Positions 35,694-47,099 of a stretch of DNA of 64,000 bases are shown here, piece after piece. The position numbers were made by a program, and so were the translations under genes. The stretch covers positions 124,001 through 188,000 of the forward strand of contig BGZK01000178.1 in assembly GCA_005406025.1 (NCBI GenBank), in the 5' to 3' direction. Numbering within the stretch: the stretch's first letter is position 1; the number at the start of each line of letters is the position of its first letter. The stretch is from Eumeta japonica. Taxonomy: Eukaryota; Arthropoda; Insecta; Lepidoptera; Psychidae. The notes beneath the pieces were generated by a model that was given only the letters and a program-made list of their open reading frames with translations, did no database searches and was not told the DNA's origin.

Positions 35694-36331
35694 TGTCCGC
35701 GGCTCCATCTAAATAATTCTTTTATCTTCTATATCGACCGACCACGCACACCTATCATGATCTCGCTGTTGTTTCTTTTTTCGATTAACAGTCGCGGCTG
35801 CGCTTTCGATACCGATTCTGCTCCCGATCTGAATTCCGGCTCTGTTCAAGATATATGTACATAACTCACGCGCGGCTCCGTCCACGTCGACAATTCTTTC
35901 ACCTTTTATATCGTTGGGCAACATTATATGATCCCGATCGCAATACCAAAAGAACCCATATTCTTTCACCAAAAGTGTACGGAATGCCATATTTTATTAT
36001 TATGAAGCGATCTCACTTACGCTCTTTATCCTGATCCCGGTCCTGATTGCGATACGGAATCCGAACAGATTTTCATTTTGAACCTCTCTTGAACATTGTG
36101 ATAAAACCAATAATTTACCAGCATAAGTAATTAATCGGTTCTGCGATCAAGCAAGCGAAGGCGCGAGGTAAACTTAATATCTTCACATAGTATAGCCTAT
36201 ACGTTATTCTGATGTTTAAGTTATATTGCTTTAAAGTTACAGTTGATTCTGTTCAGCCATAAAAAGTTAATTGAGTAACAAACATCCAAGCATTGAAATG
36301 TACAAGTTTTCTCATTTATAATATTAGTAGA
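35694..36331 (+). repeat. family A repeat, nearly full copy with LINE-type 3' end
   Basis: Begins ACTAGCTTTTTGTCCGCGGC and ends TTATAATATTAGTAGA, both typical of lepidopteran non-LTR tails. The CGGCTCC/AATTCTTT...CTTTTATATCG block occurs twice about 175 bases apart (35712 and 35880). Between and after these are chains of CCGATCTGAATTCCGG and CCTGATCCCGGTCCTG. The last 300 bases (from TATTATTATGAAGCGATCTC) closely parallel 57955-58262, which makes the family definition firm. The 93-codon minus frame here is a by-product. Whether it is a LINE 3' end or a SINE is unclear. Confidence 0.72.
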
Positions 36332-36339
36332 TTAAGAGA

Positions 36340-38040
36340 ATTATCGTACATATGGATCGTATCGCAGTACCTTTAACAGAATCTCTTACTGCGATCCATA
36401 AATATTATATTATAAATATGAACCATAAACATTAATAAAATTCATATTTCTTTTTCTTTTGAAGATCACGAAGGCTTCGTTCGTGTACTACTCGAACTGT
36501 GTTTCGACGAAATCTCTGCTGTTCGTATTTCGAATGACGTCACTACGCGATCCACTACGTTGTATTCTGACTAACAACCAGTGCTTCACAAACTTCACAG
36601 ATAATTGAATTAATTATTTATTTCTTTACTATAAATAAATAATGAAGGCTTGTCTGTGAAGGTTAGATGTCAGAAAGTTTACCTGCCTAGTAAATATCTA
36701 TCTACATCTACATTCTCCCGACTGTAGGCTGATTATAAATTCTTGGTTCGATAAGATTCACCAAAAATAGGAGTTTTAAACTTAGATTCAGACGAAGTTT
36801 TACATTTATTGTGTTTTATTTTTAGGTAGACAAAGAAATATATTTTAAGTTGCATAATGTAACCCGTGTGGGTGAAAGCAAATTCATTCACATATAAGTG
36901 AATTATTGAAAATCTGTCTCATTAATATCAAAAGTTCAGCTATTAGTATTCGAAAAGCACTGCTATATCATAAAAGCATATTTTGAGATGGCTTTTGCAT
37001 TAACGATTATCAAAAAATATTTAACAAGTCAAATAAGTGCTTTTATTACATTTTTGTTCAAACCAAGCAATAGATTATAAAAATTTTAACATATTTTCTG
37101 CCTTTGATAATGAGATATAGGAAGTAAAATATGCACATACACAACTTATCAAGATTATTTACTTAAAAAATGTTTACTTCGTGTAAATAGAACTAATTAT
37201 GTTTAAATTATCCATGTTCATGCTTTACAAAAATAATATGATAGATTTTGTATATAAAATAAATTTCCATATCCAATTCCAGGTAGGTACACGTGCGGAA
37301 TGCTAATATATTTAGACACACACTCATGTAGACTGCAAAGATGATAATTCGGCATCCATACATTTTTGGTCCATACATTCCATACGTTTACGATCACAGT
37401 TTTTATTTAATCGTAAACGTGCCTTATTCTACTCACTAATTACTTAAAAATGTAATAAGGTTTAGTAATCGAATATTTTTTTGAAATTATATGTCTTTTG
37501 GCCCATTATGAAAAAATGATGAGAGTGAATTTTTATCGGGGCGACACAAAAACTACATACAGTATGAAGTTCTCGCAAGCGGTTTAGCAAGCAACTTCAG
37601 ACCAATAACTGATGTGCCAAAACTATCGGAAGATGCTATGACAGTGAACATAATTCAGAAATAACGTTAACATATTCCAATTTTTGTCTTAATAATTGTT
37701 ATATTTTCAAATGAAAAGATGGTATTATATAAATTTATTTTCTTATACAAATTGAAATTAAACTTTAACAACCGTATTGGCTACGCCACTCCAGTCCTTT
37801 TATTATTTTATTGCAATTAATTATTTGCATACAATTAAAAACAATTTTTTAATTATGACAAAGAAGTGTAACTTGCCACGCCCGTAAGTGCACATACTGT
37901 AGTTTTTTTTTTCACATAATAACGCACTCGTCCGTCTCTCATTTTGAGTCATAAAATCCATTTTCACTATCTGGTAAGAATAGTTACTTTATTATATCGA
38001 GTTACAATAATGACCACATCCGGGATAAAAGCCTGTACCA
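36340..38040. other. AT-rich unique DNA with one CRE, no gene seen
   Basis: A CpG-bearing patch at 36470-36560 contains a full CRE. TCCAATTCCAG|GTAGGT at 37282/37283 and ATTTTTAG|GTAGAC near 36825 are weak double splice-site look-alikes. No coding frame. Confidence 0.4.
36535..36542. promoter_or_regulatory. CRE palindrome TGACGTCA
   Basis: Perfect site in a short CpG-bearing patch (ACGAAGGCTTCGTTCG, TTCGACGAAATC). Confidence 0.4.
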
Positions 38041-38047
38041 GATCGTG

Positions 38048-38440
38048 ATGGGCCTCAAACAACTACGAAACAATAAGGCACCAGACTGAATTACGACCGA
38101 ACTTCTGAGAGCGTCTGGAAAATCGGTTATTATAGCTATACGTCATAGCTTGTGATTCCGTGATACTCGAACGTCAAACGCCTGAAGTGTGGAGCAGGTT
38201 CACCTTAAAGACAAGTGACAGCTTCAGACTGAAAAATTGTAAAGGCATCATGGCCTCGAATCATGTATACTAATTGTTTTCCACCGTAATTGACAATCGT
38301 TTTATAAACAGGTCTGACGATTTACAACACAACAACAACAATACAGCTACTATACAACCATTTTTTTGAAAAGGCTTCAGTACCACAGATTACATTCATA
38401 CGCTCTGGCACATTATATAAAAAACAAAGAATTAAATCGA
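38048..38440 (+). pseudogene. RTE-clade LINE reverse transcriptase remnant
   Basis: Plus-strand frames carry RTE-type RT blocks in the right order: LKQLRNNKAPD then an in-frame stop and ITTELLRASGK; TPEVWSRFTLK; NCKGIMASNHVY then LFSTVIDNRF; and finally KGFSTTDYIHTLWHII. These correspond to the fingers and early palm of the RT (NKAPG.D.I..E.L, P..W, NYRPI..., GFR.G.ST.DHI). The catalytic YADD box is not present; sequence after 38440 is AT-rich. At least two stops and frame slips show it is dead. It copied RNA into DNA in its intact form. Confidence 0.82.
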
Positions 38441-38639
38441 CATACATATATAATGTACGTATATATATTACGGTGATAATAATATATAAATGCTAGACGT
38501 CTTCCCTTTGGTCATCTAAATAAACTCAGGATTGCTAAACGTGTAATGAAGAGCGTTGCCTTTTGGTTTCTCCGTAAGAAAAAATTTGAGTCGTAAAAAT
38601 CCAAAGAAAGACCAGAGTAACAGATTAAGGTTTTCGGTG

Positions 38640-38775
38640 ACCATGATTTGAACGTCGCAGCCTGGTATGATTCATGAGTCAGTGTGGTCAACCGGTGCCC
38701 CCGATTGCGGGTTGTAGAAATAGAAACAGGCATCTTATGCCCAGCAGTGGACACGCAATAGCTAAAATAAGGGGA
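38640..38775 (+). repeat. probable 3' end of the same RTE-type LINE
   Basis: Ends with CATCTTATGCCCAGCAGTGG ACAC, which in one frame gives SYAQQWT, the usual C-terminal signature of RTE ORFs in insects (EAYVQQWT). Lying about 200 bases after the RT remnant with the middle missing, it probably belongs to one internally deleted insertion. The rest of the block is too eroded to align by eye. Confidence 0.5.
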
Positions 38776-38779
38776 TTAT

Positions 38780-39235
38780 TGTCACATTTCATTTGCAATA
38801 AATTATTTCATATTCAACAGCTTAGGATAGAATAATAAATAATCGATATAGCAGTCTGATTAGATACGATTCGGTTGAAGCATAATATAAGGATTCTCAT
38901 GATGTCATTGGGATTTTTTTATCTTTTATCTAAAACATTTGTTTGTGTTATTCACTGTACTCTAATTCGGAACATGAATTTACGAGCGAGACGTATTATT
39001 TGTAAATAATGTATAAAAAAATATATGAACAAGATTTAAGATGTAAATGGCTTGCAAGGAAGACCATAGTAACTTTAGTACATGTTAATTAGTTTTTTTT
39101 TAAGTTTTTAATACTCTGTAAAATATATGATCTTTATGAGACGATTTTGCCCTTATCGATATCAGTATTTTCATCTGGCTTTGCCGCATTTATCGCACGA
39201 ACACTTCGGGATGTATATTATACTTGACTGTCTCC
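38780..39235. other. AT-rich unique DNA, no gene seen
   Basis: Nothing recognised between the LINE remnant and the mariner remnant. Confidence 0.45.
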
Positions 39236-39237
39236 TT

Positions 39238-39928
39238 CAGTATGATTTGAATTGAAGCAACGACAAGACAACAACAACATGTGATACGAGTAAATACAGG
39301 CAAGACTCATCTTGGAGAAAAAAATAATTAATTTGACTATGCTTTTCGTCTGCCTCAATTTTGTTGGTTTGCTGTTGCCTTCGAACACTCATACAGAAGA
39401 CTGTTGCTTTCTTTCCGGCATGTAACAATATATCCATGTTTCATCTCCTGTCACGATGTCGTACGTGGCATTTGAACGCCCGTAATCGTACTTTAACAAC
39501 ATTTTTTTTACACCAATCAACTGGGGTCCATTTATGTTCGGGGGTGAATTCATAAGGAATCCAACGGCAACAAAGTTTTTAAACTTTTAAATGTTGATGT
39601 AAGATTTTTAGAATTTGGTTCATACCAATCCCCAAATGTCTTCGAATCTCCTTACAGGTGATACGTTGGTTTCTTTCAATTAAATGTCTGACAAATTAAA
39701 CCTCAGTGATCGCACTTGAGGGCCGACCTTCACGAATTTCATCATGGAGAGAAACACGACCACGATCAAATTCTTCATACCATCACCTTACAGTGCTCAA
39801 ATGAGATGTTTCCCTCCCAAAAGCATTTTAAAGATGCGAGACTGCACTGTCTCCGCAAGACAGTACAGTCTTGTGGAGATAGTGAACATAAAAACCATCG
39901 CTCTAAAATATTATCGCGTTAATTCCAT
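39238..39928 (-). pseudogene. mariner transposase pseudogene, second lineage, 3'-truncated
   Basis: Starts at ATG 39926-39928 (MELTRDNI then a stop). Later blocks are TVR then WYEEFDRGRVSLHDE, IREGRPSSAITEV, RNQRITCKEIRRHLGIG, ILHQHLKV, CRWIPYEFTPEHK, VDWCKKN and NATYDIVTGDETWIYCY with MPERKQQSSV. The first catalytic Asp is in GDETW. The helix-turn-helix half and the first third of the catalytic domain are present; the HDNA and SPDLAPSD parts are missing at the left end. Multiple stops and frameshifts separate the blocks. MELTR... differs from the MD-TEQRAV start of the 17.5-kb element, so it is a different mariner lineage. Terminal repeats were not found. Confidence 0.88.
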
Positions 39929-39934
39929 TTTCGC

Positions 39935-42130
39935 TATGGACGACAAACTTCAAACCTGTGTTAAAAACAATTGACACGCGACTTCCCGGCAAAAAATATT
40001 TAGCCAATCAATAAGTTTATTATGTTTTAAAAAAAATGACATTCTAAATTCAAACATTTATGAACAGCCAGGAATGCAAAACTTTCAGTGTGCTCTATGC
40101 ACTGGTGAACTGTATGATGGAACTCAATCCACCTCGGGACGAACTATGTATATAGATTATTATAGATATTACCTGCCCAGTACAAGAACTGTCAGACTGG
40201 ATGCTTATCATATTCTCTCTTTGGAATAGTTAGATTTGTATAATTTTATCATGTATTTAGCTAAGCGCTGGTAGTGATTGAGAGAATATATTTTTTAATT
40301 ATATTTTTATATTTATAATTTTTAAAATTTTAAGAATTATATTTTTAGTTTTTTAAATTAGACTTGTAGCTATAATTAGAAGAAGGAAAATGATTAAGTT
40401 AATTTGTGATAATAATGAATAAGGGCACAACTCTAGTCCTGTCTTTTTTTAGCATTTGGACGCTCCATTTTAAAATAACAACGTAACACAACACAATTAC
40501 TTGACATAGAAAAACATATAATAATAAAGAATCATAACAGGACTAGTGCTGTACGTTTATTAAGTATTATCACATTATTAAAAGTTCGGAAACAATTCAT
40601 TGTCAATACAAAAGTGAAAGATTATTATCTATATGGAGAGCAATACAAAACATTAAATTAGTAATTTAGTTCCTATATCCCATAATTCGTTGTCTGTTTG
40701 CTTTAATGACTTAAACGTTTTTGTAATATGAAACCTATTGACGTAAGGGAATTTGAATAGAACCCCATGAACCTTCACAGTTTTTTAAGCAGTGATTCTG
40801 CTCAAGTAAAAATAAGTTTTAAGGTATTCAGATAATAATATAACATATTATAGAAAACCTTAATTCATAAGCAAATTCAAAGTCCGATGTTGAAAATTTG
40901 TTGTTTATCAAGAGACCGAAACTACGTTCATAATTTTTAAGTTTTCCAGTTCAGATTGTTTTGATCTTGTTGTTTGACTGTTTAATTTTGTAACTTGAGA
41001 CATTGACTTTAGCTGTATAAAATAGTAACTATATACAAGAATTTTTGAACAAAATGAACACTTGTATCGTATTCTCTCATTCCAACTATAGCCCAATCAA
41101 AAAACTTGTTTTTGAATTTTTTTATGAAGACTTTGATCTTAAATATAAAGTCAAATTTTCTTTTAAATAATCATCATATGCATTATTTGAACCATCCGTC
41201 TGATAATTAACTGTACATATTTTTTGTTTTACTTTCGATGTCGGAATTCGATTAACCGAATGGAAATTATGTGTGTACATTCTATTGGCACTACACAATA
41301 TTATATATAATTACAAATATATAATGCGATATAAAGTTGGTACTCTAGTAGATACCTATTTGTCGTTGGTATATTTATGAAGTGTGAGATGTCCCATCGA
41401 TAGCTAAGATTAACCACACCAATGCTTACTTAATATTTGAGACTGAGTTGAAATTATAAAGTAGTCAATAATCATTTGATGAAATTAAAAATTATTGCGC
41501 TGAGCATGTAAATATGTGAGTATAAATATTCACAAGCAAGAATCCAAATAATTTGAATAAGGATTATTTGCGCGATATATTATAATTTTTAAAAATTTTA
41601 CGATATTACCTTGTTATGCAAAAATAAATTGATATATATATATAATAGATCTACGTATATATAATTTTTTACATAACAAAGAATATCACTGCTTATTGAT
41701 AAACGGATTTCAATAATTCTACAGCAATGTACAAGAGCAGAGCTAAAATTTAAACATTTAGTAAACTCAAAGGTTTTTTGGAAGTAATTTACATAATGAA
41801 AATGTGCATGTCCTTTGCATGACGAGAATTTTTCAGCGCCATGTTATTCATAAGCATGTGCATTACGACAGATGGACAGGTACAAGCCCGTTAATGTACT
41901 TGTCGTTTCGGTCGTTGAGTTACAGAGTCTGCAAACCTTCATATCGGTTCTGACAGTTCCGTCAGTGTGACAAAATTATAATGGAACAAAGGGACAAAGG
42001 GTCGTGTCCATTTTTACCCGACTTGCAGAGGTAATGCCCTCTCATAATCTTCTTTCAGGCTGAGGAACTTGTATTAAAGAAAAAAAATGGTCTTAATTAT
42101 ATAAATTTCAATTTTCTTCTATACAACTTA
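39935..42130. other. AT-rich unique DNA, no gene seen
   Basis: About 2.2 kb. The first 200 bases may still belong to the mariner 5' flank. The 62-codon minus frame at 40908-41096 lacks motifs. The patch 41850-42060 has higher GC but no frame. Confidence 0.4.
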
Positions 42131-42136
42131 TATATT

Positions 42137-42172
42137 GGTGTATTGCGTATATATATATATAAGCAATACACC
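42137..42172. repeat. TA-cored inverted repeat
   Basis: GGTGTATTGC (42137-42146) pairs with GCAATACACC (42163-42172) across a TA-repeat core. It resembles the palindrome at 29169 in design, with unique arms around a TA microsatellite. Confidence 0.88.
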
Positions 42173-42179
42173 GTAATCA

Positions 42180-42945
42180 AATGGCTTGTATTCATCCGAA
42201 TCGCATACTCCCCCTGAAAATAGGGTATTACAGCTAGTTGTCTGAGTGCATTATGGTCCGATGCATATTGAGAACTTAATACAGTGTTTGAGAAATTTTG
42301 GCAAATTTTCCTCGATATGCGAAATTCGTGACGGTGTCTTCATTCACCATCAAGGTGAGTGGTAAATGATGTTTTTGATTTGCAGACGAGTTGAACATCT
42401 CGTGTCTTCTTGAACATACGGAGCTATCACTGCTAACGTTGCATTATGGGTGGTTCAATGATTGAAAGACTAATCAGAATAATGAATATTCTCAGACGTG
42501 TTGCCAACAGTAACTATGTTAGAGACGATTATTCTATCGTTATACTTTTTTCATTGAATCTATTTTGTAAAAGTATGGAAAGAATCATAAAATTGCAATT
42601 CTATTGGGCGTTCGTTTGTATATGTAATTTAAATGATAAAAAATAAAATTAACTAATTTACATGCGAACATCGCTGAATTGATTTCAATCTCTTAGATTA
42701 CAAATCGAATTAGTATCGTATTTTTAGTAAAATATCCACTTTTACTTAAATTTTTAATATTTCCATCATTGAATGCAGTTTTAGATAACACAAAAGTCGA
42801 TAAATGGCAAAGGAATTAATCTGTGTTTAATGGTTTATTGAAGTATATTTTTCGTTGTATAATATTATACTATACACATCTTCTGATTTGTCCTACGAAC
42901 ATAGGCTTGGCCATGTATGATTATTATATGATTAAAAGATTAAGA
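42180..42945. other. unique DNA upstream of the CpG island
   Basis: A possible old LINE scrap at 42195-42440 and a 66-codon frame (42446-42646), which has no motif. A donor-like AAG|GTGAGT occurs at about 42354. Confidence 0.35.
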
Positions 42946-42984
42946 TTTTTTAAAAATACCATGCGTTGCATGTTGGTATTACAT

Positions 42985-43850
42985 CAACACCCACAATAAC
43001 TAAGTTGTCCAGTATCCGAGGCCGTCCGCCGTTGGCGGTGTGCATCAGCAGCTTTACCTGCGGGTCGCGAACTGCTGTCGCTGCAACTCGAAAATCGATT
43101 ACGAACCAAAGAGACGTCGGAGGTCTCGAGGTGGAGGGTCCTCGAGGCGATTTTTCGAGTGTGGCCGTTTGCGGGGGTGGCGCATGCGCGGGGCCGGGGC
43201 GCGCTGACGTCACAAGTCGCGCCCGGGCGCGCGCCAGTGCCTCCCGCGACCGCGCGCCCAATCACGCGCTTAACACGCCCTAAATCATCTAAAGCTGGGC
43301 ACACTCGTACCACCGCCGCCACCGGGCCGTAGACCCCACGATCTGGCGGCCGCACTGCACCGCGCCACCGCCACGTGCGCCGCCCGCCCTAAACAAGTCT
43401 TCGCTATCGCGTAACCTCTCAATCGCACATCGAAAACGTTACTCGCCGTTACGTTATCGAGTCAGTGGAATTATAATAATAATTAAAATTAAATGTTCCC
43501 AGTCAAGATTCATTGTTTACGTCGCGCCGCCCGCCGGCGGGGCGCCCGCGGCCCCGGCCCTCGTGACCGCTGAGGCCCGAGCCCACCTAGCCGCGCCACG
43601 TCACGCGTCTCATTCAAGGAGTCCGCCAGCTCCCGTCGACATCGGTGCCTAATCGAATTACACTCGGACAGTGTTTGTGTCCGCCGGCCGCCGGCCGCCG
43701 TCACGTGCGCAGTTAGCGCTGTTACGTTGTTGTGATTCAGCACGGCCGCCGCGTGCTCGGCGCTGTTTTTGTGTTAACACGGCCGACTCGTAGCGCCGAT
43801 AAAAGGTATTTGCTTATTTATTGAGGAGGAGTGGCCGTAATCGGCTCATA
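42985..43850. promoter_or_regulatory. CpG island, probable gene promoter with first exon(s)
   Basis: The strongest GC island in the window: about 0.85 kb, CpG not depleted. Within it are an NRF1/Ewg-type palindrome GCGCATGCGC (43180-43189), a CRE (43205-43212), E-boxes CACGTG (43372-43377, 43702-43707) and TCAGT initiator cores (43458, 43735). On the plus strand a non-coding exon could end at AAAAG|GTATTT (43805/43806). On the minus strand GACCCGCAG|GTAAAG (near 43056) is a good donor. Frames over 100 codons are open on both strands, as expected of GC-rich DNA, so none is called. Bidirectional promotion is possible. Confidence 0.6.
43180..43212. promoter_or_regulatory. NRF1-type palindrome and CRE pair
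   Basis: GCGCATGCGC (43180-43189) and TGACGTCA (43205-43212) lie 15 bases apart in the centre of the island. Both motifs are typical of CpG-rich core promoters. Erect wing is the insect NRF1 homologue. Confidence 0.55.
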
Positions 43851-43859
43851 CGTTTATCG

Positions 43860-45120
43860 GGATTTGTCGTAAGTGCGATTCGTCCGCATTATCCGTATTT
43901 TAATTTATTGTTTTATTGCAATAAGTGAAATTATTATGATACCGTTTACCTCGGTGGTTTTCCCAGTTTTTTGTCTCAAACAGATTGAAGTATTATCAGT
44001 AAGTAAAACGAGAGCGCATGCGTACAGTTTTTCCGAGTTTATATGTACACTAGAAAAGCGCGCGAAGACATCCTGACCTCTTTTATTCTTTCTACGCGAA
44101 TCTTACAACGGAATAGCATAGCGTCCCACAGGCACGATATTCTTACTCGTCTACCGCAAAACCAAACTTATTTAGATCGGTTCGAAATCAAATTTCGTTA
44201 CCAAATTTCACTATGAATAAATATATTAATTTTCGATGGCGTCATCGTAAATTGTGCAGATTATGAAAATTAATCAAAATTTGTGTAACACTATATATAA
44301 TACAATTTATTTTATTTACACCTACCGTTTCAACAGGCACTAGTTTTGATGGTTCACGAGATAATCAAATATAGGCATCAAAGGGCTCAGTGTTAGTGCG
44401 CGGGCGACCGCGTGATTGTCTAGTATGGTTCGTTGCCTTATCTCAGTCAAGGCTATGCTCTCCTCTCTTCCTGTGACAAAGCGATTATAATATTTCAATA
44501 TAATGATCTTAAATTCATTTTTAATTTCACGAAACATCAAGAATTCACTCTCAAATTCTGCATTCTAATAACTACTACATTATTTCCCAGAAAAAATATA
44601 TATTGACCCTCAGTATTGACATTCGACCATAGTTTACTGTATTCATACATTGGTTAAAAATTAATTAGACAAAAACATAAAAGATTATGAAACAGATGCC
44701 ATACAAATTTTTAGCAGAACTAAATAAAGGTAAAACTTTAATTTTACTATAGGCCTCCTCTTCAATCTTCTGGTGAAGTAGGCTTATGCTAGGCTAGTTA
44801 AGCTTAACTTATTATTGACATAACAATATTTTTAGTTTAAATTGTCCTATTAAATACTATATAATCTCTAAATTTTATTTTGTAATCAAGTAAATAATTG
44901 TGTGTGGCAATAATTTCATTGATGCAATGAAATTGAACTATTTCAATAGTGAACCATTTCAAATTATACCGTCTAACTATTATGATGTAAAATATAACTA
45001 AATTTGTTTTATAGTTGAAATGTTAATTTATTTTATTTGTTTTTTAATATGCAAAAATTCCTAGTAATTATCGACAAGTTGTCGAATTCATAGTGAAATT
45101 TGGTTTTTTATTGATATTTC
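43860..45120. other. AT-rich unique DNA after the CpG island
   Basis: Would be intron 1 if the plus-strand exon reading is right. Frames at 43873-44076 (+) and 44340-44540 (-) show no motif. A scrap CCTCCTCTTCAATCTTCTGG near 44755 looks repeat-derived. Confidence 0.4.
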
Positions 45121-45124
45121 GTAG

Positions 45125-45278
45125 TAGTTTCTGTCGGCGACTCCGCTAGCGGAGACAGATAACGAATTCCTTTATCTTTTATATGGACTGATCAACGTAC
45201 GTGACCGATAACGTTGTCAGTCATGATCCGGCCCTGGTCCCACATTTCGTTTCCGATCGCCGTCTCGAGCTAATACTA
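45125..45278 (+). repeat. family A fragment
   Basis: CGGCGACTCCGCTAGCGG, TTCCTTTATCTTTTATATGG, CATGATCCGGCCCTGGTCCC: the 5' block of the family as at 35694 and 56778. It abuts the RT remnant that starts at 45286. Confidence 0.65.
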
Positions 45279-45285
45279 TTCTACA

Positions 45286-45531
45286 TTCTTGGACATTAGT
45301 CTATGTAACAAATTGCAATGGGTTCCTAATATTAACAAATTGGTTAAAATGTTTAACTCTGCTGCCCATCATGTTGAAAATATAGGACGTTCATCAGTTA
45401 CCCAAACCGCTGCATTGCTTTATTTCGTCTGTTTCTATAGCTTAATGTTATATATCACCATGCTTTGGAGTTATAACGCAAATATTCGTAGAATTTTTGT
45501 GCAGCGAGAACGAGCTGTTCAAAAATTTTAA
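45286..45531 (+). pseudogene. non-LTR retrotransposon RT, C-terminal fragment
   Basis: The frame FLDISLCNKLQWVPNINKL, then FNSAAHHVENI, TAALLYFVCFYSLMLYI then TMLWSYNANIRRIFVQRERA, matches the conserved thumb-side region of Jockey/R1-type LINE reverse transcriptases. The usual pattern there is FLGI.LD..LQW..HI..L...L..AA..V..I, TARLVYFSYFHSVM.YGI.LWG.A..I..IF..QKRAVR. It is 82 codons, intact in frame, ends with a stop at 45529-45531, and lacks everything upstream including the YADD box. The Gly of LWG is replaced by Ser. Context (family A directly before it) suggests nested or joined LINE debris. Confidence 0.8.
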
Positions 45532-45534
45532 GCT

Positions 45535-46080
45535 GAAATATCACGTATATTTTTGAAGTAAACTTAATAAAACCAGAATATTAACTTTGGTATCTCAATT
45601 TATGTATGAAAATTATTGCATTACAAATAATTGTAAATTGCTTAAGAGAAATGTGATATTGATATTAATTCAGTATTAGTATTAAAAATAAACTGTGTTC
45701 ACATATAAGTCGACTATGCAAAGTCACGAATTCATTTAAGGGGTTCTGTGTACGCATGCTTAATAAGGTCCCTGTGAATACAAGATTTATCCTTTTATAC
45801 ATTTAAGACCTTTATTAAACAAATACTTAGTGAAAATGGGTATTATGGAATTTCCTAATATTTATATTACGAATATCCATGATGTAGCCAACTCGATTTT
45901 TGACTGGGTCATTTCTTTCGCTAATTATTTTTTAGTAATTGTGAATATGTATCATAAAATTAAAATAGAGCTGTTCTAAAGTTTCTTTCTCGTTCCTCAT
46001 GAGAAAAGACGGCCTTCCGAATGAGAGGTAAATTGTAAATTCATAAAATACCATTACTTAATTCAATTGTTGTACAATTA
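45535..46080. other. AT-rich unique DNA, no gene seen
   Basis: No frame or repeat recognised. Confidence 0.4.
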
Positions 46081-46084
46081 CCTA

Positions 46085-46300
46085 TGAAAGAAAGGAATTT
46101 TCGACTTGAATTTGAATCAGATTGTGGTCTCGCTTTCGACCCCGAACTTGGTTCTGCCCTCGATGCGCCTCCAATCAAATCATCCCAGAAAAACACATAC
46201 ACCGAAAACACACGTACTGAATTATTTTATTACAATAGTATCGTCGCTTATAATTCTAAATCGCGGTTCTGTTGGCGTTACTAGTCCCGGACCGGTGTCC
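46085..46300 (+). repeat. family A fragment (interior)
   Basis: TTCGACTTGAATTTGAATCA then GGTCTCGCTTTCGACCCCGA and TTGGTTCTGCCCTCGATGC show the imperfect short-repeat chain of the family. The overlapping frames of 66 and 77 codons are by-products. Confidence 0.5.
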
Positions 46301-46427
46301 TCCTTTAATTATGGCGTTTCCAATAACAAATCCGTATAAAAAGTGAAGAATTCGCCCTATTTCACAAGAACAAAGCTGGCCCAAAAATAATCATAAAATA
46401 TATTGAGAGAAAGATAAGAAAATAAAA

Positions 46428-46429
<2 letters not shown>

Positions 46430-46516
<87 letters not shown>
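46430..46516. repeat. (TA)n microsatellite with TATG interruptions
   Basis: 87 bases of TA with two short TATG interruptions near 46477-46491. Confidence 0.97.
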
Positions 46517-46519
46517 CAG

Positions 46520-47095
46520 TTCCTTGAATCAAATGATGAATGTATTTCGCTAGTAATTTCTACAGTTTTTCAATTTTTACGCGGGAACTAAATAGTTTTG
46601 GGATAGTAGTCCATATTACTCTGTGAAAAGTCGTCTACCTGCCAATGAAAGCCCCTTCAAAATCTATTTAGTGAAAAGCTTTTATTTCGAAATCACAGAT
46701 TTACACTTCAGTTTTATTTATGTATAGCGTCAGTCGCTTAAGTTAAATGTTAGCACGTAGAGATGCCATCAAAATATAATGTCTTGCTTAATAATATAAC
46801 TGAAAATATAATATAACAAACAAAGTTGTTTAATACTTAATTGAAAAAACTTCAAGCTATCTGTGTCTAAAAACAGATGCTTGTTCATCCGTTTCATCCG
46901 ATGGTTACTTCTAAAGCAATAAAAGCAGCTTTTGTGCCGTCTTACAATTTATAAGTCCCTTCTGGGACTAAAACCTGTTAAAACGAGATCGTGAGAGCCG
47001 AAATTCATTTCCAAAATGACTTTTTGTCAAAAGCGAGTTTTGTAAAAGAGTGCGTAAGAGGCCCTAAATATTACAACGCCCTCAGTTGACGTCCT
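46520..47095. other. AT-rich unique DNA, no gene seen
   Basis: No frame, RNA gene or repeat recognised. Confidence 0.4.
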
Positions 47096-47099
47096 AATT

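Noticed and set aside
35709..35990. 93-codon minus frame
   Set aside because: Produced by the stop-poor short-repeat chain of family A.
37270..37290. TCCAATTCCAG|GTAGGT as a third recursive splice site
   Set aside because: Weak pyrimidine tract and no branch point; much poorer than 32953 and 6835.
42966..43355. Overlapping frames over 100 codons on both strands of the CpG island
   Set aside because: GC-rich DNA is poor in stops; both strands are open and Arg/Ala/Gly/Pro-rich. Kept only as a finding about the island edge, not as a gene.
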